Positions 49,389-62,800 of a DNA stretch of 64,000 bases are shown piece by piece (the stretch's first letter is position 1; every line of letters begins with the position of its first letter). The notes under the pieces were generated by a model, which saw nothing but the letters and a program-made list of their open reading frames with translations, did not search any database and had not been told where the DNA came from. The DNA comes from Eulemur rufifrons (taxonomy: Eukaryota; Chordata; Mammalia; Primates; Lemuridae). The stretch is from positions 46,164,001 through 46,228,000 of the forward strand of contig NC_090986.1 in NCBI RefSeq assembly GCF_041146395.1. The letters are read 5' to 3'. The position numbers were made by a program, and so were the translations under genes.

Positions 49389-51477
49389 GTATATAATTAT
49401 AGATTCAAATAAATACACATCCTATGTTATGTCATAACATAATTCTAATATGGTAATCTGTATCATACCAACCAAACTCGCACAAACTTATCTTTAATCA
49501 TTATGATTTAAGATTAGGAGAAATAATATTAAAAGGTCATCTCTTATTTTTGGCCTGTAGTTGCTGCTTTTTCTTATTCGTCTTTAAATTCTTTATCCAT
49601 TTCTTATGCATTATATATAAGACTTCATCTGAAATGAAAAGGAAATTTGAAGCATGTACTTAGAAAACACAGCCCAAATAATTTGTTGGATATATTGAGA
49701 ACTGTATTTCAATGCTAATAAATGTAATGTGCCAGGCACATGCTTGCTGAGAGTACAGTTATGGAGAGAGTCTCCAAGTTTGAGGAGTTGAGAATCTCAC
49801 ATGCAAGCTAGACAAATAATAGGCAATTATAATAGTCATGGTGGAAGTTGTAATTTACATAATTAATTGTGTTTACCAATATAGTTCTTCTAAAGGAAGT
49901 AAATGATTTGTTTAAAAACTGAACACATACATTTGAAGATTTTATTCTTACTTTTCTATAATCATTGGAAAAATCTCTATGAATATTTGTCCTCTTTAGA
50001 TTTTCTTATGTGTGTTTCAAAATTCTTGAACAAGTACACAAGACAAATAATATGCAAAATCCAATTTTCATATGTTTGTGTCCAAGTGATGATATGGTAA
50101 TATATTTCAAATACATGTAAAACACTGCAATTGGAAACAACAGACTGTGAACCCATGTTTAACCTCTTTTAAAAGAATTTGTTATTTGAAAAAAATCAGA
50201 ACAAAGCAACAAAACCTCTTTCAAACACTGTGAACTGAGATTCCAAAATAGCACCTGAAGGGAAACAATTTGTTTAATCAGTAGAGAATGTCTATGTTGT
50301 CTTTCTGAAAGATATCTTGTGATTATTAGATGACTTTCATAGTTTAATTTTTTTAAAGTGTAACTCCTATTTACTGGGAAGTTGCTTTCTAGTAATTCTC
50401 TTATTAAATGAGCACTAAAATATCAACATATGATAATTAAAAAAGACTAAGAATCTAGAATTCCTTTACAGGTACATAGCAAACCAAGACAGTAAAGGGC
50501 AAAATGTTTCTTGCCATATGAGTTGGATATAGGCACTTGTAAGAAAAAAATAAATATATTGGAAGGAGGTGCTAAACCTCAGAATACACTATTATTAAAG
50601 CAAGAAGCCCTTTAAAGGAAATCTCATCCATCTGTGTTACTGTCTTTCTCAAGAGACAGAATCTAGTTGGTAATTTTGATGGTTATTTCAAAAATCATCT
50701 CATATATACAAGTATGTATATACACACATATATCTCCATACCTATATATCTACATTTATATAAGAATATACCTATTTATATTTGTCTTCATCATCCGCTC
50801 TGTGACATTATATAGATAGGTATTTGAAAATATGTATATTTGGATTTATTAACATACCCAAAGTTGTTACTTTTGTTGAGTTTATTTACTACTTACATTG
50901 TATGTGGGAATGTACATTTTATTAAATTTTTGAAAGACATCGTTTCAAATAGCTAACTAATTATTATTTAAATGAAAATGTCACATTTTACTTGAGCTTA
51001 ACCCTATTATTAAACACCTTGGTGGGACTCAATTCTTCTTTTTCATAAAAAATGGCACCATTAGCATCTGCATACATAAAAGTTTACCCTACTCTCTGAG
51101 TGTTTTCTCAAACAGACTCCTAGATTAAAAATTAGTAGATAGGAAGGTAAAGCTTTTGTGACATATGAACTGATTTCTTTCCAGAAAATATATGTGTTTA
51201 TGGTATCGCCAAATTACACAAAGAGTGCCAGTTTTACTGTCTTGCCAAAAATTGTCCTATCTTAAAAAACCTTTTTATTATAAACTTGTTCTATAATAAC
51301 ATAACAAAGTAGAAAGAACTGTATAATGAACTCCCAAGTTTCTGTCATTTTATTTATATTTATCTTCTTACTAGTGACATTTAACATTTTTGTATTTTAA
51401 TTTTAATGTATTTAATCACATATATCATGATGAATAATGATATGTTACTACCCTCTTTTCTAATTATTACATACATT
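49389..51477 (+). other. KLHL1: Downstream KLHL1 intron, first part
   Basis: Starts with the donor GTATAT. The segment at 49725-49860 resembles reversed L2 ('gtgccaggcacatgcttgct', 'gagagtacagttatggagag'). TATACACACATATAT tracts lie near 50700-50770. About 51285-51420 may be an old L1 3' end but is too decayed to call. No exon. Confidence 0.5.
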
Positions 51478-51490
51478 ATTGCAGTATCTT

Positions 51491-52209
51491 TTTTATTTTT
51501 TTTATTTTTATTTCAGGATATTATTAGGGTACAGACATTTTGGTTATATTTTATGACTTTGACTCACCCAGGCAAGGATTAGAGGCATGCCCTTCCCCTC
51601 TACGATGCTCACCGAGTCCCTTAGTTGTGAGTTTACCCCCATTCCAACCTCCTAATCCCTGGAAAATATTACTACTGTGTGAGCACCATAGTGTTGATCA
51701 GTTAGTGCCAATTTGATGGTGAGTACATGTGGAGCCTATTCTTCTGATCGTGTGACACCTCACTTCAGATAATGGGCTCAAGCTCCATCCAGGAAAATGT
51801 AAGAGGTGCTAGATCATCATCATTTCTTATAACTGGGTAATATTCCATTGTATACATATATCAAATTTTAATAATCTACTCATGGATTGACGGGCACTTG
51901 GGTTGTTTCCACATCCTTGCAATAGTGAATTGTGCTGCCATAAACATTCGGGTGCAGATGTCTTCATTATAGAATGTCTTTTGTTCTTTTGGGTAGATGC
52001 CTAATTGTTGGATTGAATGATATTTCTATTTTTAGTTCTTTGAGGTATCTCCAAATTCTTTTCCACAGAGGTTTCACTAATTTGCAGTCCCATCAGCAGT
52101 GTAAGAGCGTTCCTGTCTCTCCACATCCTCGCCAGCATTTGTTGTTTTGGGGTTTCTTGATAGAGGCCAGTCTCACTGGGGTTAGGTGATATCTCATTGT
52201 GGTTTTGAT
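51491..52209 (-). mobile_element. L1: L1 3' end, 5'-truncated
   Basis: Poly-T and TATTTCAGGATATTATTAGGG open the reversed 3' UTR. ORF2-end phrases follow ('cacttgggttgtttccacat', 'gtgaattgtgctgccataaa'). The reverse strand encodes ORF2-type peptide ([20 protein letters not shown]). The flanks ATTGCAGTATCTT (51478-51490) and ATTGCAGCATCTT (52210-52222) differ by one base and are its target duplication. Confidence 0.93.
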
Positions 52210-52489
52210 ATTGCAGCATCTTGAGCTAATGGGCTGGCTATACCACATAGTACGAAGGTCAACAGGAATAGTCTATGATACAATCCTGTCATTCTCTTTA
52301 TTTTAAAAAGAACAATTTTAACAGTTTAGAAGTTTGCTGTAAATATCTAGTGAGTAGCATAACATGCCTGGCAATTGTTGAAAGGATGATGAATATTGTC
52401 TAAGAAAACATATAGAGGTTTTGGATAACATTAATTTCTCTCAGACAGAATTTATTTTTCTTTAGACAGACAATCTAGGCATCCAAATA

Positions 52490-53795
52490 AGAATTGAATG
52501 ATTTGAGACTGAGATTTGGTATTTGTGGAGGCTGCCCTTCTCCTGTTTTGCTTTCAATGTTTATGCCAGGGCCATTCATCCCCAGTGAGCCCTAAATGTC
52601 ATTTTATTTTGACCTCAGAAGAAGTAGTTCTACCTAGTTCTAAGATAGAACTGTGCCTTGCAAATATTCATAAGCTACATTTAGCATCTTACCTTCCATT
52701 TTGTGCCTGAATTTTTGCCCTTTGTTTTATCTGTGTTAGAAATCAGCAAGTGCCCAGAGAAGACAAGCAAGCAACCAACGATGTCCACCGTTCTCTTTTC
52801 TGAGGGATCTGAGCCTAAGGTCCTAACTGCTTGGTTTCCCTGAACTGCAGTTTGTGCCTCCCAAGGCCCAGGAGCCTGCCCAGAGGCCTCAGTCAATATG
52901 CATCAAGGCCTCCCAGCACAGCACTGCCTGTGAATCAGTCAGTGATTTCTCAAGGGAAAAATGGCAAAGAATGTTGGCCTCGTTTCGGTTCACATCCCTT
53001 CTTTCCGGCATTTTGGCTTTTTAAGTGTTAGCTATCTTTTATACTGTCTAACATTTTAAAACAGCTTTTTTTTTTGTATTTAAAACCAGAGTTCTATAGT
53101 TATACTGGGGGATTGTTTGTCTGATACAAGCTAATCCATTCGTTATAAGCAGATATCCATGTGTATTTTTAATTTTAACATGGTCTATTTCTGAGACTTT
53201 TCAATTTTTTTCAATTTTATATGATCATTTTTGATATTTTTATCTTACTTATTTTTTTCATTTTATTGATTTCTTAACTCTTTCATGTTTTATTTTATGT
53301 CATGGAGCTAATAATTTCAACATCTAAAAACTTAGAGGTGTAAATCTGCTGTTTGTTGTTTCCAGTAACACTCAGTCCTGTCAGTTTGATTCTTTGTGTT
53401 TTAGATAATATTATTTTAAAGTCATAGTTAATTTCTTTTACTCTGTGGGACTTTTAGGGGCCTAAACTGCAGATGCTTCCCTCCAGGGAGACTGAGTCTG
53501 TTTCCACCAAGAACCACTGCACCACTAACTTAGCCCTCTTTAGTGAGCCAGGCCCCATACAGCATCTCTGGTTCCTTGTTCTCCTATCTTGTGTTTAGCT
53601 CAAGGCAGATGCTCCAGATGTTGTCATTACTGTAAACATTGACCCAAGGAAATGCCGGCTTCCTTAGTCCTTTAGCTCTCTCCTAAGTTTCACTTTACTG
53701 TTCTATCAACTATTTGGCTGTGCTGTTGAAGAGCTCTCTGATTTTAAGTCCAGAAATATAAAAACGTTTTGTAATTTGTATAGCTATACTAGTAG
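52490..53795. mobile_element. L1: Probable old L1 3'-UTR remnant, GC-richer
   Basis: Phrases such as 'ttctatagttatactggggg', 'gtctgatacaagctaatcca' and 'ttattgatttcttaactc' recall mammalian-wide L1M 3' UTRs. I could not settle the orientation, and the middle part (52750-53030) is unassigned. Small open frames on both strands show no domain. Confidence 0.4.
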
Positions 53796-53798
53796 TAT

Positions 53799-54361
53799 TG
53801 TTAGGTAGACAGCTAGGGACCTCCAGGCCCTCCTGGGACAAAGCAGGTGACTACCACACGTGGGAGAGGAGGGATCCCCCTTCGAATCTGCCAATCAGAA
53901 CTTAGTGTGCCAACTGCAGACAAATGCAGAGGACTCGCTAGTCCATGGGCCAAGCTGCATAGACACAACAGAGTCTGGAAAGCAACCTGAACAGCCGGCT
54001 TTTGGAGAGGCTCATGGGAGATCCGCATGCGTAGTTAAGACTCAGGTTATTACTCCCCATTATTCTTCAAAGTGGTCCCATGATGGTCTGAACCATGAGG
54101 AAGGCACAATCTAGACACTATAAAACCAGACCAAGACCATAACCAAGGTCTTTTGATGAAGAGTCCTCTTCCCTGCTCTGCAGCAAAGATATCTTGCTTT
54201 TATTCTTAAACCTGTATCTTACTCTCTCTGTAGTCCTATCTTTCTCTCCTCAGTAAATCTTGTTTCATGCTTACCTTGCTTTCAGTGTGTCTGGTCATTC
54301 TTCAGTCAAGAGCACACCAAGAACCAAAAACAGACAAGATTACCCATCCCGAACCCTAACA
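53799..54361 (+). mobile_element. Solo LTR, class I-like
   Basis: 563 bases between the inverted ends TGTTAGG and CCTAACA. It has a CCAATCAGAAC box (53891-53901), a TATA-like CTATAAAACC (about 54119-54128), an AGTAAA-type polyadenylation signal (54252-54257) and a U5-like 'gtgtctggtcattcttcag'. The flanks GTAT and TTAT could be a decayed 4-bp target duplication. No internal retroviral sequence adjoins it, so it is read as a solo LTR left by LTR-LTR recombination. It differs from the LTR at 37209. Confidence 0.75.
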
Positions 54362-54744
54362 TTATAATTAGAGGAAATTTCAAAATGAGTCTTCTATTTT
54401 CCATCAAGCAGAAGCCTCCAGTTTCTTTTTTTATTCTAAATTTTCCTCTGTAGATTATTTTATTTGTATTATGTACTATAATTTTAGGAAATTCGGTATT
54501 TTGTTTAAAATGAAACTATTAAGACCTTGAACTTTTTCAAACATTTTACATATCTGTGAAGTAACCATTTCCATGGTTAAGTTTGGAGTATTTATAAGCT
54601 TAGTAGTATTATATTCAGATATAACTTCCAGATCTCTGTAATGGAGAGTATAATCCTATCTCAAAGAATTAAATTAGAACATCTCCTATTACAATGTAGA
54701 TGATCATTCATTAACAGTTTGATCAAATCCCACGCATTCTTCTA

Positions 54745-55117
<373 letters not shown>

Positions 55118-55133
55118 AAAAATCAGGAGCCTA

Positions 55134-56446
55134 AACATAAATTGATACATGTCTTGCATCTGAGGGATCATTAGCAAATATTCAGATCTACAAATACAGA
55201 TTTCTGAATACTCATTTGTTCTACTGTAATAGATTATTAATTCCTTTTTCTAAACAATAAGCAATTTGGAAATAAAAACTATAATATATGCTTCTAATTT
55301 TAGAAATACTTGTTACTAATTGTGGGCTTTCAGTAAACATCTACTAAATTTAAATTACAACCAATATAACTGATGTTAGTATATGTCCTAAATGGACAAA
55401 TAACATATATTCATGAAACATTAGCTTTGATGTAAAATATACTGTTTCCCAGAATAAGTTTTATATTAATATGAAGCTCTCCCTTGTATTATTTTGAAGA
55501 AGTGAAAAGCAAAATGTGAACAGAAAATTGCTGTCACCTAAATACTTTTCCCACAGGACTCCTTAAGCAGAAAAAAAAAAAATATTATGAATCTAGGATA
55601 TTTTTCCTAAGTAACTACTCATTTGTAAATGATAAAATCATTTCATCAATGACATATACTTTAAATGCTTCTTTTCAAATACTGCCATATACAAAATTTC
55701 ATTTACTTCCTACAAAAAACTAATGTTGACGGTATTTTTCTAGTACCTTTTGACTTTGACAGAGGTTCAGAAACTTTCTTAATTTCTATGATTTAGTAAA
55801 TAGTTAAGGTAGAGTTTAAATCTAGGGGTTTGTGTAATTCTAAAATTTGTATCATTTCTTCTACTCTTTTGTCCACATTTAACTTCTTAATGATGCTAAG
55901 AATTACTTTTTATTAAGTGCAAGCAAAAAACCCAACATACTTCAATTCTTATTATATTTTTTTAAGAATTTACTAAAGATAAGAATTTGTTTTTTATTGT
56001 GGTGTGTAAATAAAAAAAAATCTAGGCCAGCTAAATAAATTTTATTTTATGATTTTAGAGAATACATTAGGAATATAAGAAAATATGTACTTGAAAATTT
56101 TGAATCTGCTATTATATTTATTTCCCTTTCATGTTTGGTAAATTAATTTTTATGCACGCAAAATTATAAGTATTTTATAATCCCCCTTACTTTCAAATTC
56201 CCTGTTTTATCAATTTCTTATGTACTTCACTGTTTAATTATATATTTCCAAATGTAATATAACATGTTGCATTAAATTCAGCCTACATGTTAAAATTTTT
56301 TCCTAATAAAGGTATCACAAAACACAAAATTAGTATTTTTAAATGTCCAAAAATGTGTGTATTCAATGTCCAGAAAATTTATATACATGAATACAAATTC
56401 ATTAATGTCACATTCTGATTAAAATAAAAGTCATTATAAACACTCT
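55134..56446. other. AT-rich intron, no gene seen
   Basis: Unique AT-rich sequence with A-runs (55571-55582). No exon or recognised repeat. Confidence 0.5.
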
Positions 56447-56463
56447 AAATCACTCTTTTTTTT

Positions 56464-56585
56464 CTTATTCCAAAAATGTATTTTTTATTTAAAACTGGCA
56501 TGTTTTACTTAATATTTTATTTAAAACTTTACATTAGATATAATAATCAGATCTGAAAATCTTCTTTGTTCAGACCTGTTATACC
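56464..56585 (-). mobile_element. Candidate L1 3'-transduced flank
   Basis: 122 bases downstream of the L1 A-tail on the minus strand. They contain AATAAA (56484-56489) 20 bases before a second A-tail (T-run 56456-56463). Beyond that lies AAATCACTC (56447-56455), matching 59106-59114 at the L1's other end. Confidence 0.6.
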
Positions 56586-59109
56586 TTTTTTTTTTTTTTT
56601 TTTCATCTTATTGTTATGGGGGATACAGAATTGCAGGTTACATACGTTGCTCCTGTACCGCCTTTCTCCCCAAGTCAGAGCTCCAGGCGTGTCTGTTCCC
56701 CAGATAGTGCGCGTTGCACCCATCATGTAGGTATATATCCCTCCCTTCCCCACCCCCCCTTCCCAAGTCAGCACCTTCAAGCGTTACCGTTCCCCAAAGG
56801 GTCCGCAATGCACTCATTGTGTAGGCATACACCCATCCCCTCCCCCACCCCCCACCTCAGTCTGATATCCGATTGGTGTCATTCCTAGATGTGTATTTAG
56901 GTGATGTTCAGGGAAACCAATTTTCTGATGAGTACATGTGATGCTTGTTTTTCCATTCTTGGGATACTTCACTTAATATAATGGGTTTCAACTCTCTCCA
57001 GGAGAACCATAGAGATGTCGTATCTTCATTATTCCTTATAGCTGAGTAATATTCCATGGTATACATATACCACAGCTTACTAATCCAATCATGTATTGAT
57101 GGGCATTTGGGTTGTTTCCACATCTTTGCGATTGTGAATTGTGCTGCTATAAACATTCGGGTACATGTGTCTTTGTTACAGAATGACCTTTTTTCCTTTG
57201 GGTATATGCCCAATAATGGGATTGCTGGATCGAATGGCGGGTCTACTTGAATCTGTTTAAGATACCTCCATAATGCTTTCCACAAGGGTTGCACTAGTTT
57301 GCAGTCCCACCAGCAGTGTATGAGTGTTCCTGTGTCTCCACATCCACGCCAACATGTGTTGTTTTGGGTTTTTTTGATAAAGGCCATTCTCACTGGGGTT
57401 AAGTGATATCTCATTGTGGTTTTGATTTGCATTTCTCTGATGATTAGAGATGTTGAGCATTTTTTCATATGTTTGTTAGCCATTCTTATATCTTCTTTTG
57501 AGAAGTTTCTATTCATGTCATTTGCCCACTTTTTGATAGGGTTGTTTGATTTTTTCTTGCTGATTTTCCTGAGTTCTAAATAGATTCTTGTTATCAGTCC
57601 TTTATCTGATGTGTAGTATGCAAATATTTTTTCCCATTCTGTAGGTGGTCTGTTTATTCTCTGGACTGTTTCTTTGGCTGTGCAGAAGCTTTTTAATTTA
57701 ATCATGTCCCATTCATTTATTTTTGTTGCTGCTGTGATTGCCTTGGGGGTCTTCTTCATAAAATCTTTACCTAGGCCAATGTCTGTAAGAGTCTTTCCTA
57801 CATTTTCTTCTAGAATTCTGATTGTATCACGCCTAAGGTTTAAGTCTGTTATCCACCGTGATTTGATTTTTGTGAGAGGTGAAAGCTGTGGGTCCTGTTT
57901 CAGTCTTCTACAAGTGGCTAACCAATTCTCCCAGCACCATTTATTGAATAGAGATTCTTGTCCCCAGAGTATATTCTTTCCTGCTTTGTCAAAAATTAGG
58001 TGACTATATGAGGATGGTTCTATATTTGGATTTTCTGTTGTGTTCCACTGGTCTGTGTCCCTGCACTTGTGCCAGTACCAGGCTGTTTTAAGAACCACGG
58101 CCTTGTAGTATAGTTTGAGGTCTGGCAAATTAATACCTCCCATTTTGTTTTTGTTGCTTAAAATTGCTTTTGCTATACGGGGTCTTCTCTGGTTCCATAC
58201 AAAGTGTATAATTATTTTCTCTACATCTGTGAAGAATGATGTTGGTAATTTAATAGGGATTGCATTGAATCTGTAGATCACTTTGGGTAGTATAGACATT
58301 TTAACAATGTTGATTCTTCCAATCCACGAGCATGGTATATTTTTCCATCTATTTGCAAGTTCTGATATTTCTTTTCTCAGTATTTCATAGTTTTCCTTAT
58401 AGAGGTCCTTTACCTCTTTAGTTAGGTATATACCTAGATATTTTATTTTCTTTTTTGCTATTTTGAAGGGTATTGAGTCTTAAATTTAGTTTTCTGATTG
58501 ACTGTTATTGGCATATATAAATGCCTCTGATTTGTGTATATTAATTTTGTAGCCAGAGACTTTGCTATATTCATTAATCAATTCCAGGAGTCTCATGGTT
58601 GAATCCTGGGGATTTTCCAGATATAGCATCATATCATCAGCAAAAAGTGAGAGTTTGATCTCTTCCTTCCCTATTTGGACTCCCTTGATTTTGCTCTCTT
58701 GCCTGATAGCTCTCACAAGGACTTCCAATACTATATTGAAAAGTAATGGGGACAGTGGGCAGCCCTGTCTGGTTCCAGTTCTAAGTGGGAGTGCTTTCAA
58801 TTTTTCCCCATTCAGAATGATGTTGGCTGTGGGTTTGTCATATATGGCTCGTATCATTTTTAGGTAGGTTCCATCTACGCCTATTTTGTTAAGCGTTTTT
58901 ATCATAAAAGAGTGTTGAATTTTGTCAAATGCTTTTTCTGCATTTAATGAGAGTATCATATGGTTTTTGGTTTTGCTTCTATTTATGTGGTGAATTACAT
59001 TCATAGATTTACGTATGTTGAACCACCCCTGCATCTCTGGGATGAAGCCCACTTGGTCGTGGTGGATTATTTTTTTGATAAGTACTTGGATTCGATTTGC
59101 TAGTAAAAT
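56586..59109 (-). mobile_element. L1: L1 element, 5'-truncated, near-continuous ORF2 fragment
   Basis: Reading on the minus strand: ORF2 from ILLANRIQ (59111) through the reverse transcriptase and the C-terminal Cys region to its end at 56908, then a ~300-base 3' UTR and an A-tail (T-run 56586-56603). Two in-frame TAA codons close together (58486-58488 and 58480-58482) are the only stops in ~734 codons. The FADD catalytic motif is present (about 58633-58644), but the first catalytic Asp of motif A reads Asn (SLNAEKAFD, codon 58942-58944). The Cys motif CX3CX7HX4C is intact (about 57301-57354). Endonuclease and ORF1 are missing through 5' truncation, so it cannot move by itself. The low number of breaks indicates fairly recent insertion. 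Confidence 0.95.
56671..56860 (-). repeat. Duplicated G-rich unit in the L1 3' UTR
   Basis: Two ~90-base units share, on the + strand, CCAAGTCAG, a GTTCCCCA block, a CATTGTGTAGG/CATCATGTAGG block and a C-rich end. Each C-rich end is a four-run G-quadruplex motif on the L1 sense strand (about 56740-56761 and 56832-56857). Confidence 0.7.
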
Positions 59110-59149
59110 CACTCATTTTTTTTTTAATTTAACTTTCATGATCTTATTT

Positions 59150-59860
59150 TCTCTTCAAAAACAAATTATGTGAAAATAGCAAATTGATTATTTTTCATTG
59201 AGAAATAAAATTTATTTTATGTTTAAGGTATCCACCACGATGCTTTTAAATATGTATACATTCTGCAGTGGCTGCATCAAGCTAATTAATATATAAATTA
59301 CCTCACCTACTTACCATTTTTCAGTGATGAGACAGTTAAAATCTACTCTTTCAACAATTTTCAAGTATATAATACATTGCTATAGCCATAGTGTTATAGA
59401 ATAGATCTCTTTAACTTGTTACTCTTGTCTAACTGAAATTTTTGTACCCTTTGACCAACATCTCCCCAATCTCCACCGCCCCACTGCCAAGCCCTGGTGA
59501 ACCACCAACTCTACCTCTATGAGTTTTCTATATCTCCAAAGATAACCATTCCTTTGAATGTTTTTCAAACTTAAATTAGTTTTGCCTATTTTTCAATTTC
59601 AGATGAATGAAATCACACATTTTGTACTATTTATCTAAGGTTTATTTCAATCAGCTTAGCATTTTGGAGATTCATTCATGTTGATGTGTATATCACTAGC
59701 TCATTCTTTTTAACTGATTAATAGTAACCTGTTTATCAATTCTCCTGTTGATGGAAAGCTGGAATATTTTCAGTTTTAGGTATTATAAATACAGCTGCTG
59801 TAAATAGTCATGTACAAGTATTTTTGTGACAACTGTGCAATTATGTTTAAGATAGACATA
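59150..59860 (-). mobile_element. L1: Old L1 3' end (mammalian-wide L1M type)
   Basis: 'caagctaattaatatataaa', 'aaaatctactctttcaacaa', 'gacccaacatctcc'-like wording, 'ttttctatatctccaaagat' and 'ctcctgttgatggaaagct' follow a reversed L1M 3' UTR and ORF2 end. Far more decayed than its neighbour. Confidence 0.75.
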
Positions 59861-59869
59861 TGCTGATGT

Positions 59870-62800
59870 TAAAATTTTTACTATATTTACCATGTATTAC
59901 ATTTATAATACAACTTTTGTCTTGTAAAAAAAGTATTCATGAAAAATATAACAGAAAATATTTTCTTACTGCTTGGAAACTATACCAGTATATCACCAAA
60001 TGAATCACCAAAAATGTGCTATTTTCATTATGGCTAATTTTAATTATGACAAATCATTAGTAACCCTATTTGCTTCTTCATGGTCTTTTCTACTAATAAC
60101 ATTTCATATGTTGTATAACAACCTGGACGACTTTGGCATTTTTATGCATATGAAGTATTTTTGATATACCGGAATTATAGGATATATTATTTAGTGTCAA
60201 AGCTTTTCAAGAATTTTACATGAATTCTGCTTTACACTCAGTTAGTCTTAATGCTTGACTTTTAAAGAATGCTTCTAGAAACACGCAGCACTTAATGTGG
60301 TTCAGAAATACAAACATACACTTGTAGATAATGATGTGTGCACATAATGATATGCTCACCAAGAGATGAATAAATAGTGAGAGCAAAATTCATGAATAAA
60401 TACCCAAGTGGAAAAGAACATTTAATTTACCCTATTACACTGGAGTCATATTAACTATACATATTACTCAAGGAATTTAACCATATCTGGAGAGAGAGAG
60501 AGAGAGAAATGAATTTGAATGATAAGAGTAATATCAACTTCAATTTCTGTGGAGTAAATGAGAGGTAGGAGAAGTGAAAATGCTGGTGGCTTAGAAAGTG
60601 CCAATATCCATGTAGTGTTGAGAGTACAGTTTCACATTTAGTTACTTATTTTCATTTTATACAAAAGCAAATTATAAAAAAGAAAACTAGAGTATGTTAT
60701 TTTTTATCAACAATAACAAAATATCAAACTAAAATTACGTTTTCATACTAGATTTAAACGTATAAATATAGCTACATATACATGTATATATTGATCTAGT
60801 CTAATATCTAATATGCATTTAATAAAAATGTAAGAAATTTTTTTGAATAATTTTAATTATTACAGTACTTTTGTCTCATAAACTTACTTTAGAGCCTAAC
60901 CTCTCACCAGCAGCCCCAAATATCTTTGGGGTGCATGATATTATCATTTTAATAAAATTGAAATAGTTGTATGAGCCTTGTAAACTTTAACAAGGTAATT
61001 AAGTAGTCTAAATGTGGGTGTGCTTCATATGTAAAATAGGAATAATAACATTACCTACCTCTTTGAGAAATTTTGAGATATGTCAATGCAAGGATACATG
61101 TAAAAAACTTAACTGAATGCTGAATCACTATGAAATGGTGGGAGTGATATTTTGAAATGTTATGACATATATTATTCATTGCTGGCAATTTTTTTCACAT
61201 CTAAGCCTCTATTCATTGGAGTTGAAGCTACTATGGCTTCACAGAGCAAATTCGGTTCATAGGTAAGGCCCCAGTAGCAAGCTTTTGACTTCTAAACAAA
61301 GTTTCTTTTGAAAGGAAGTTTATGAACATGATGAGTTAAATTATAAAAACATAAAGTTATGCTTTTGCATAACTGATGTACACATACATATTTTAAACAC
61401 GCCGTATTTATTTGCCATTGTTTTCTAAATTTTATATGCATCAAAATTTCAACATCAATATCAATATATTCTTTATCAGGTAATTATTTTAAAACAGCAA
61501 TCATTCTTTATTATAAGGATATCATAACTAAATATATTTTATAGCAATTATACAAATAAATTATTTTCACATATATTATTCTTAATATTTGCTTGGTCTA
61601 CTGTCATAAGATTCTAGTTTGAGATATTTTTATTGTGCATAATTCATTGCCTTTATTCCTTTTAAGTGGCTCAAGAATCTCTATTAGTGGCCGTTGCCAC
61701 TGCCTGCTTCTGAAGCATGGGCAGAAATGAATAATTATTTTATATATTTGGCAGTCTAATTATGATTCTATCAGATTCAAATTGTTTGTGTAGGAACTCA
61801 TATGCTGAATAGAAAATGTCATTTTCTGATAATGCTGCTAATATTTTTTCTCCCAAATTAGCAAAAAAGGAGCTTTTTAAAACTTTCTGTCTCAATAATT
61901 AGAAATTATTAATTATGAAACAGGATCAAAACTGTATCCATTTTATTGCCATAGTGCTCTTTCCTACTCACAGGATGACAGCAGGCAGGCAAAGAGCCTT
62001 TCTGGCTTTGATTAAGGCATTTACAATAGACTATTTAGTTTCAAAGAAAGAGTAAACCAAATTAAAAGTGGAGAATCTTTTAAATTGATAATCTTTGGAG
62101 ATGAAGTAGAGAAAATAATAAGAAATTTTACTCTTAGATTGTTCTGTTTATCACCTTATGTATGATAGCTGTGAACACAATGGTGCCTAAAAAAATGCCA
62201 AGCATGCAGATGGCATGCCAAGCCCACGGTGCAGTGACTATTCCATTAGAGAGTGATTAACTGAGTGAAAAGCTGAAGGAGAATTAAAAGCATCCTTTCT
62301 TTCTATATTTTTTGCATTGACAGCCTAGATGCAGCCACAAGTCAATTATTGATTTTAATTCACAGCCAGGTGTCTTTTCAGAGAGCCTTAAATCTTTCAT
62401 GTAAATTCAAAGGAAATATTCCTAGTGTGGCTAATAAGAAGAATGTGGTGGGAAGGAGATGAACAAAATTACAAAGGAATGAAAAGTTTTGATTATGAGC
62501 TATAAAATAAAAACTTAATTTCCCAGAGATTTTCTATTGGATGATTTTATTATAGAGCATATATTAGTGTGTTGTGATATTCAGTATGTGCCTTGGATTT
62601 TTATATATTTTAAATTAAGAAATCATCTGACTTTAGGAATGAACTCCTGATATTTTTCTCTTTCTATTCAAAGGACTGGCCAGATCATTTTATGCTGAAT
62701 TTGTCTCATCACTCTTTGCATCATTATCAGTATTGTTGAAAGGCAAAAATGGAAAGTGAGTTATCTAGGTGAAATTAGCCATCTTGACCTGATTTTTACC

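Noticed and set aside
52681..53031. Possible small genes in the GC-richer block
   Set aside because: Short frames on both strands, no domains, and L1M-like wording around them.
53799..54361. Same LTR family as the provirus at 37209
   Set aside because: Different ends (TGTTAGG/CCTAACA against TGTGATG/TATAACA), different TATA context and different U5.
56616..56888. Overlapping open frames on both strands near the G-rich L1 end
   Set aside because: They arise from the low-stop, C/G-rich L1 3' UTR and have no coding signal.
57674..58867. + strand open frames of 101-109 codons
   Set aside because: Antisense shadows of L1 ORF2.
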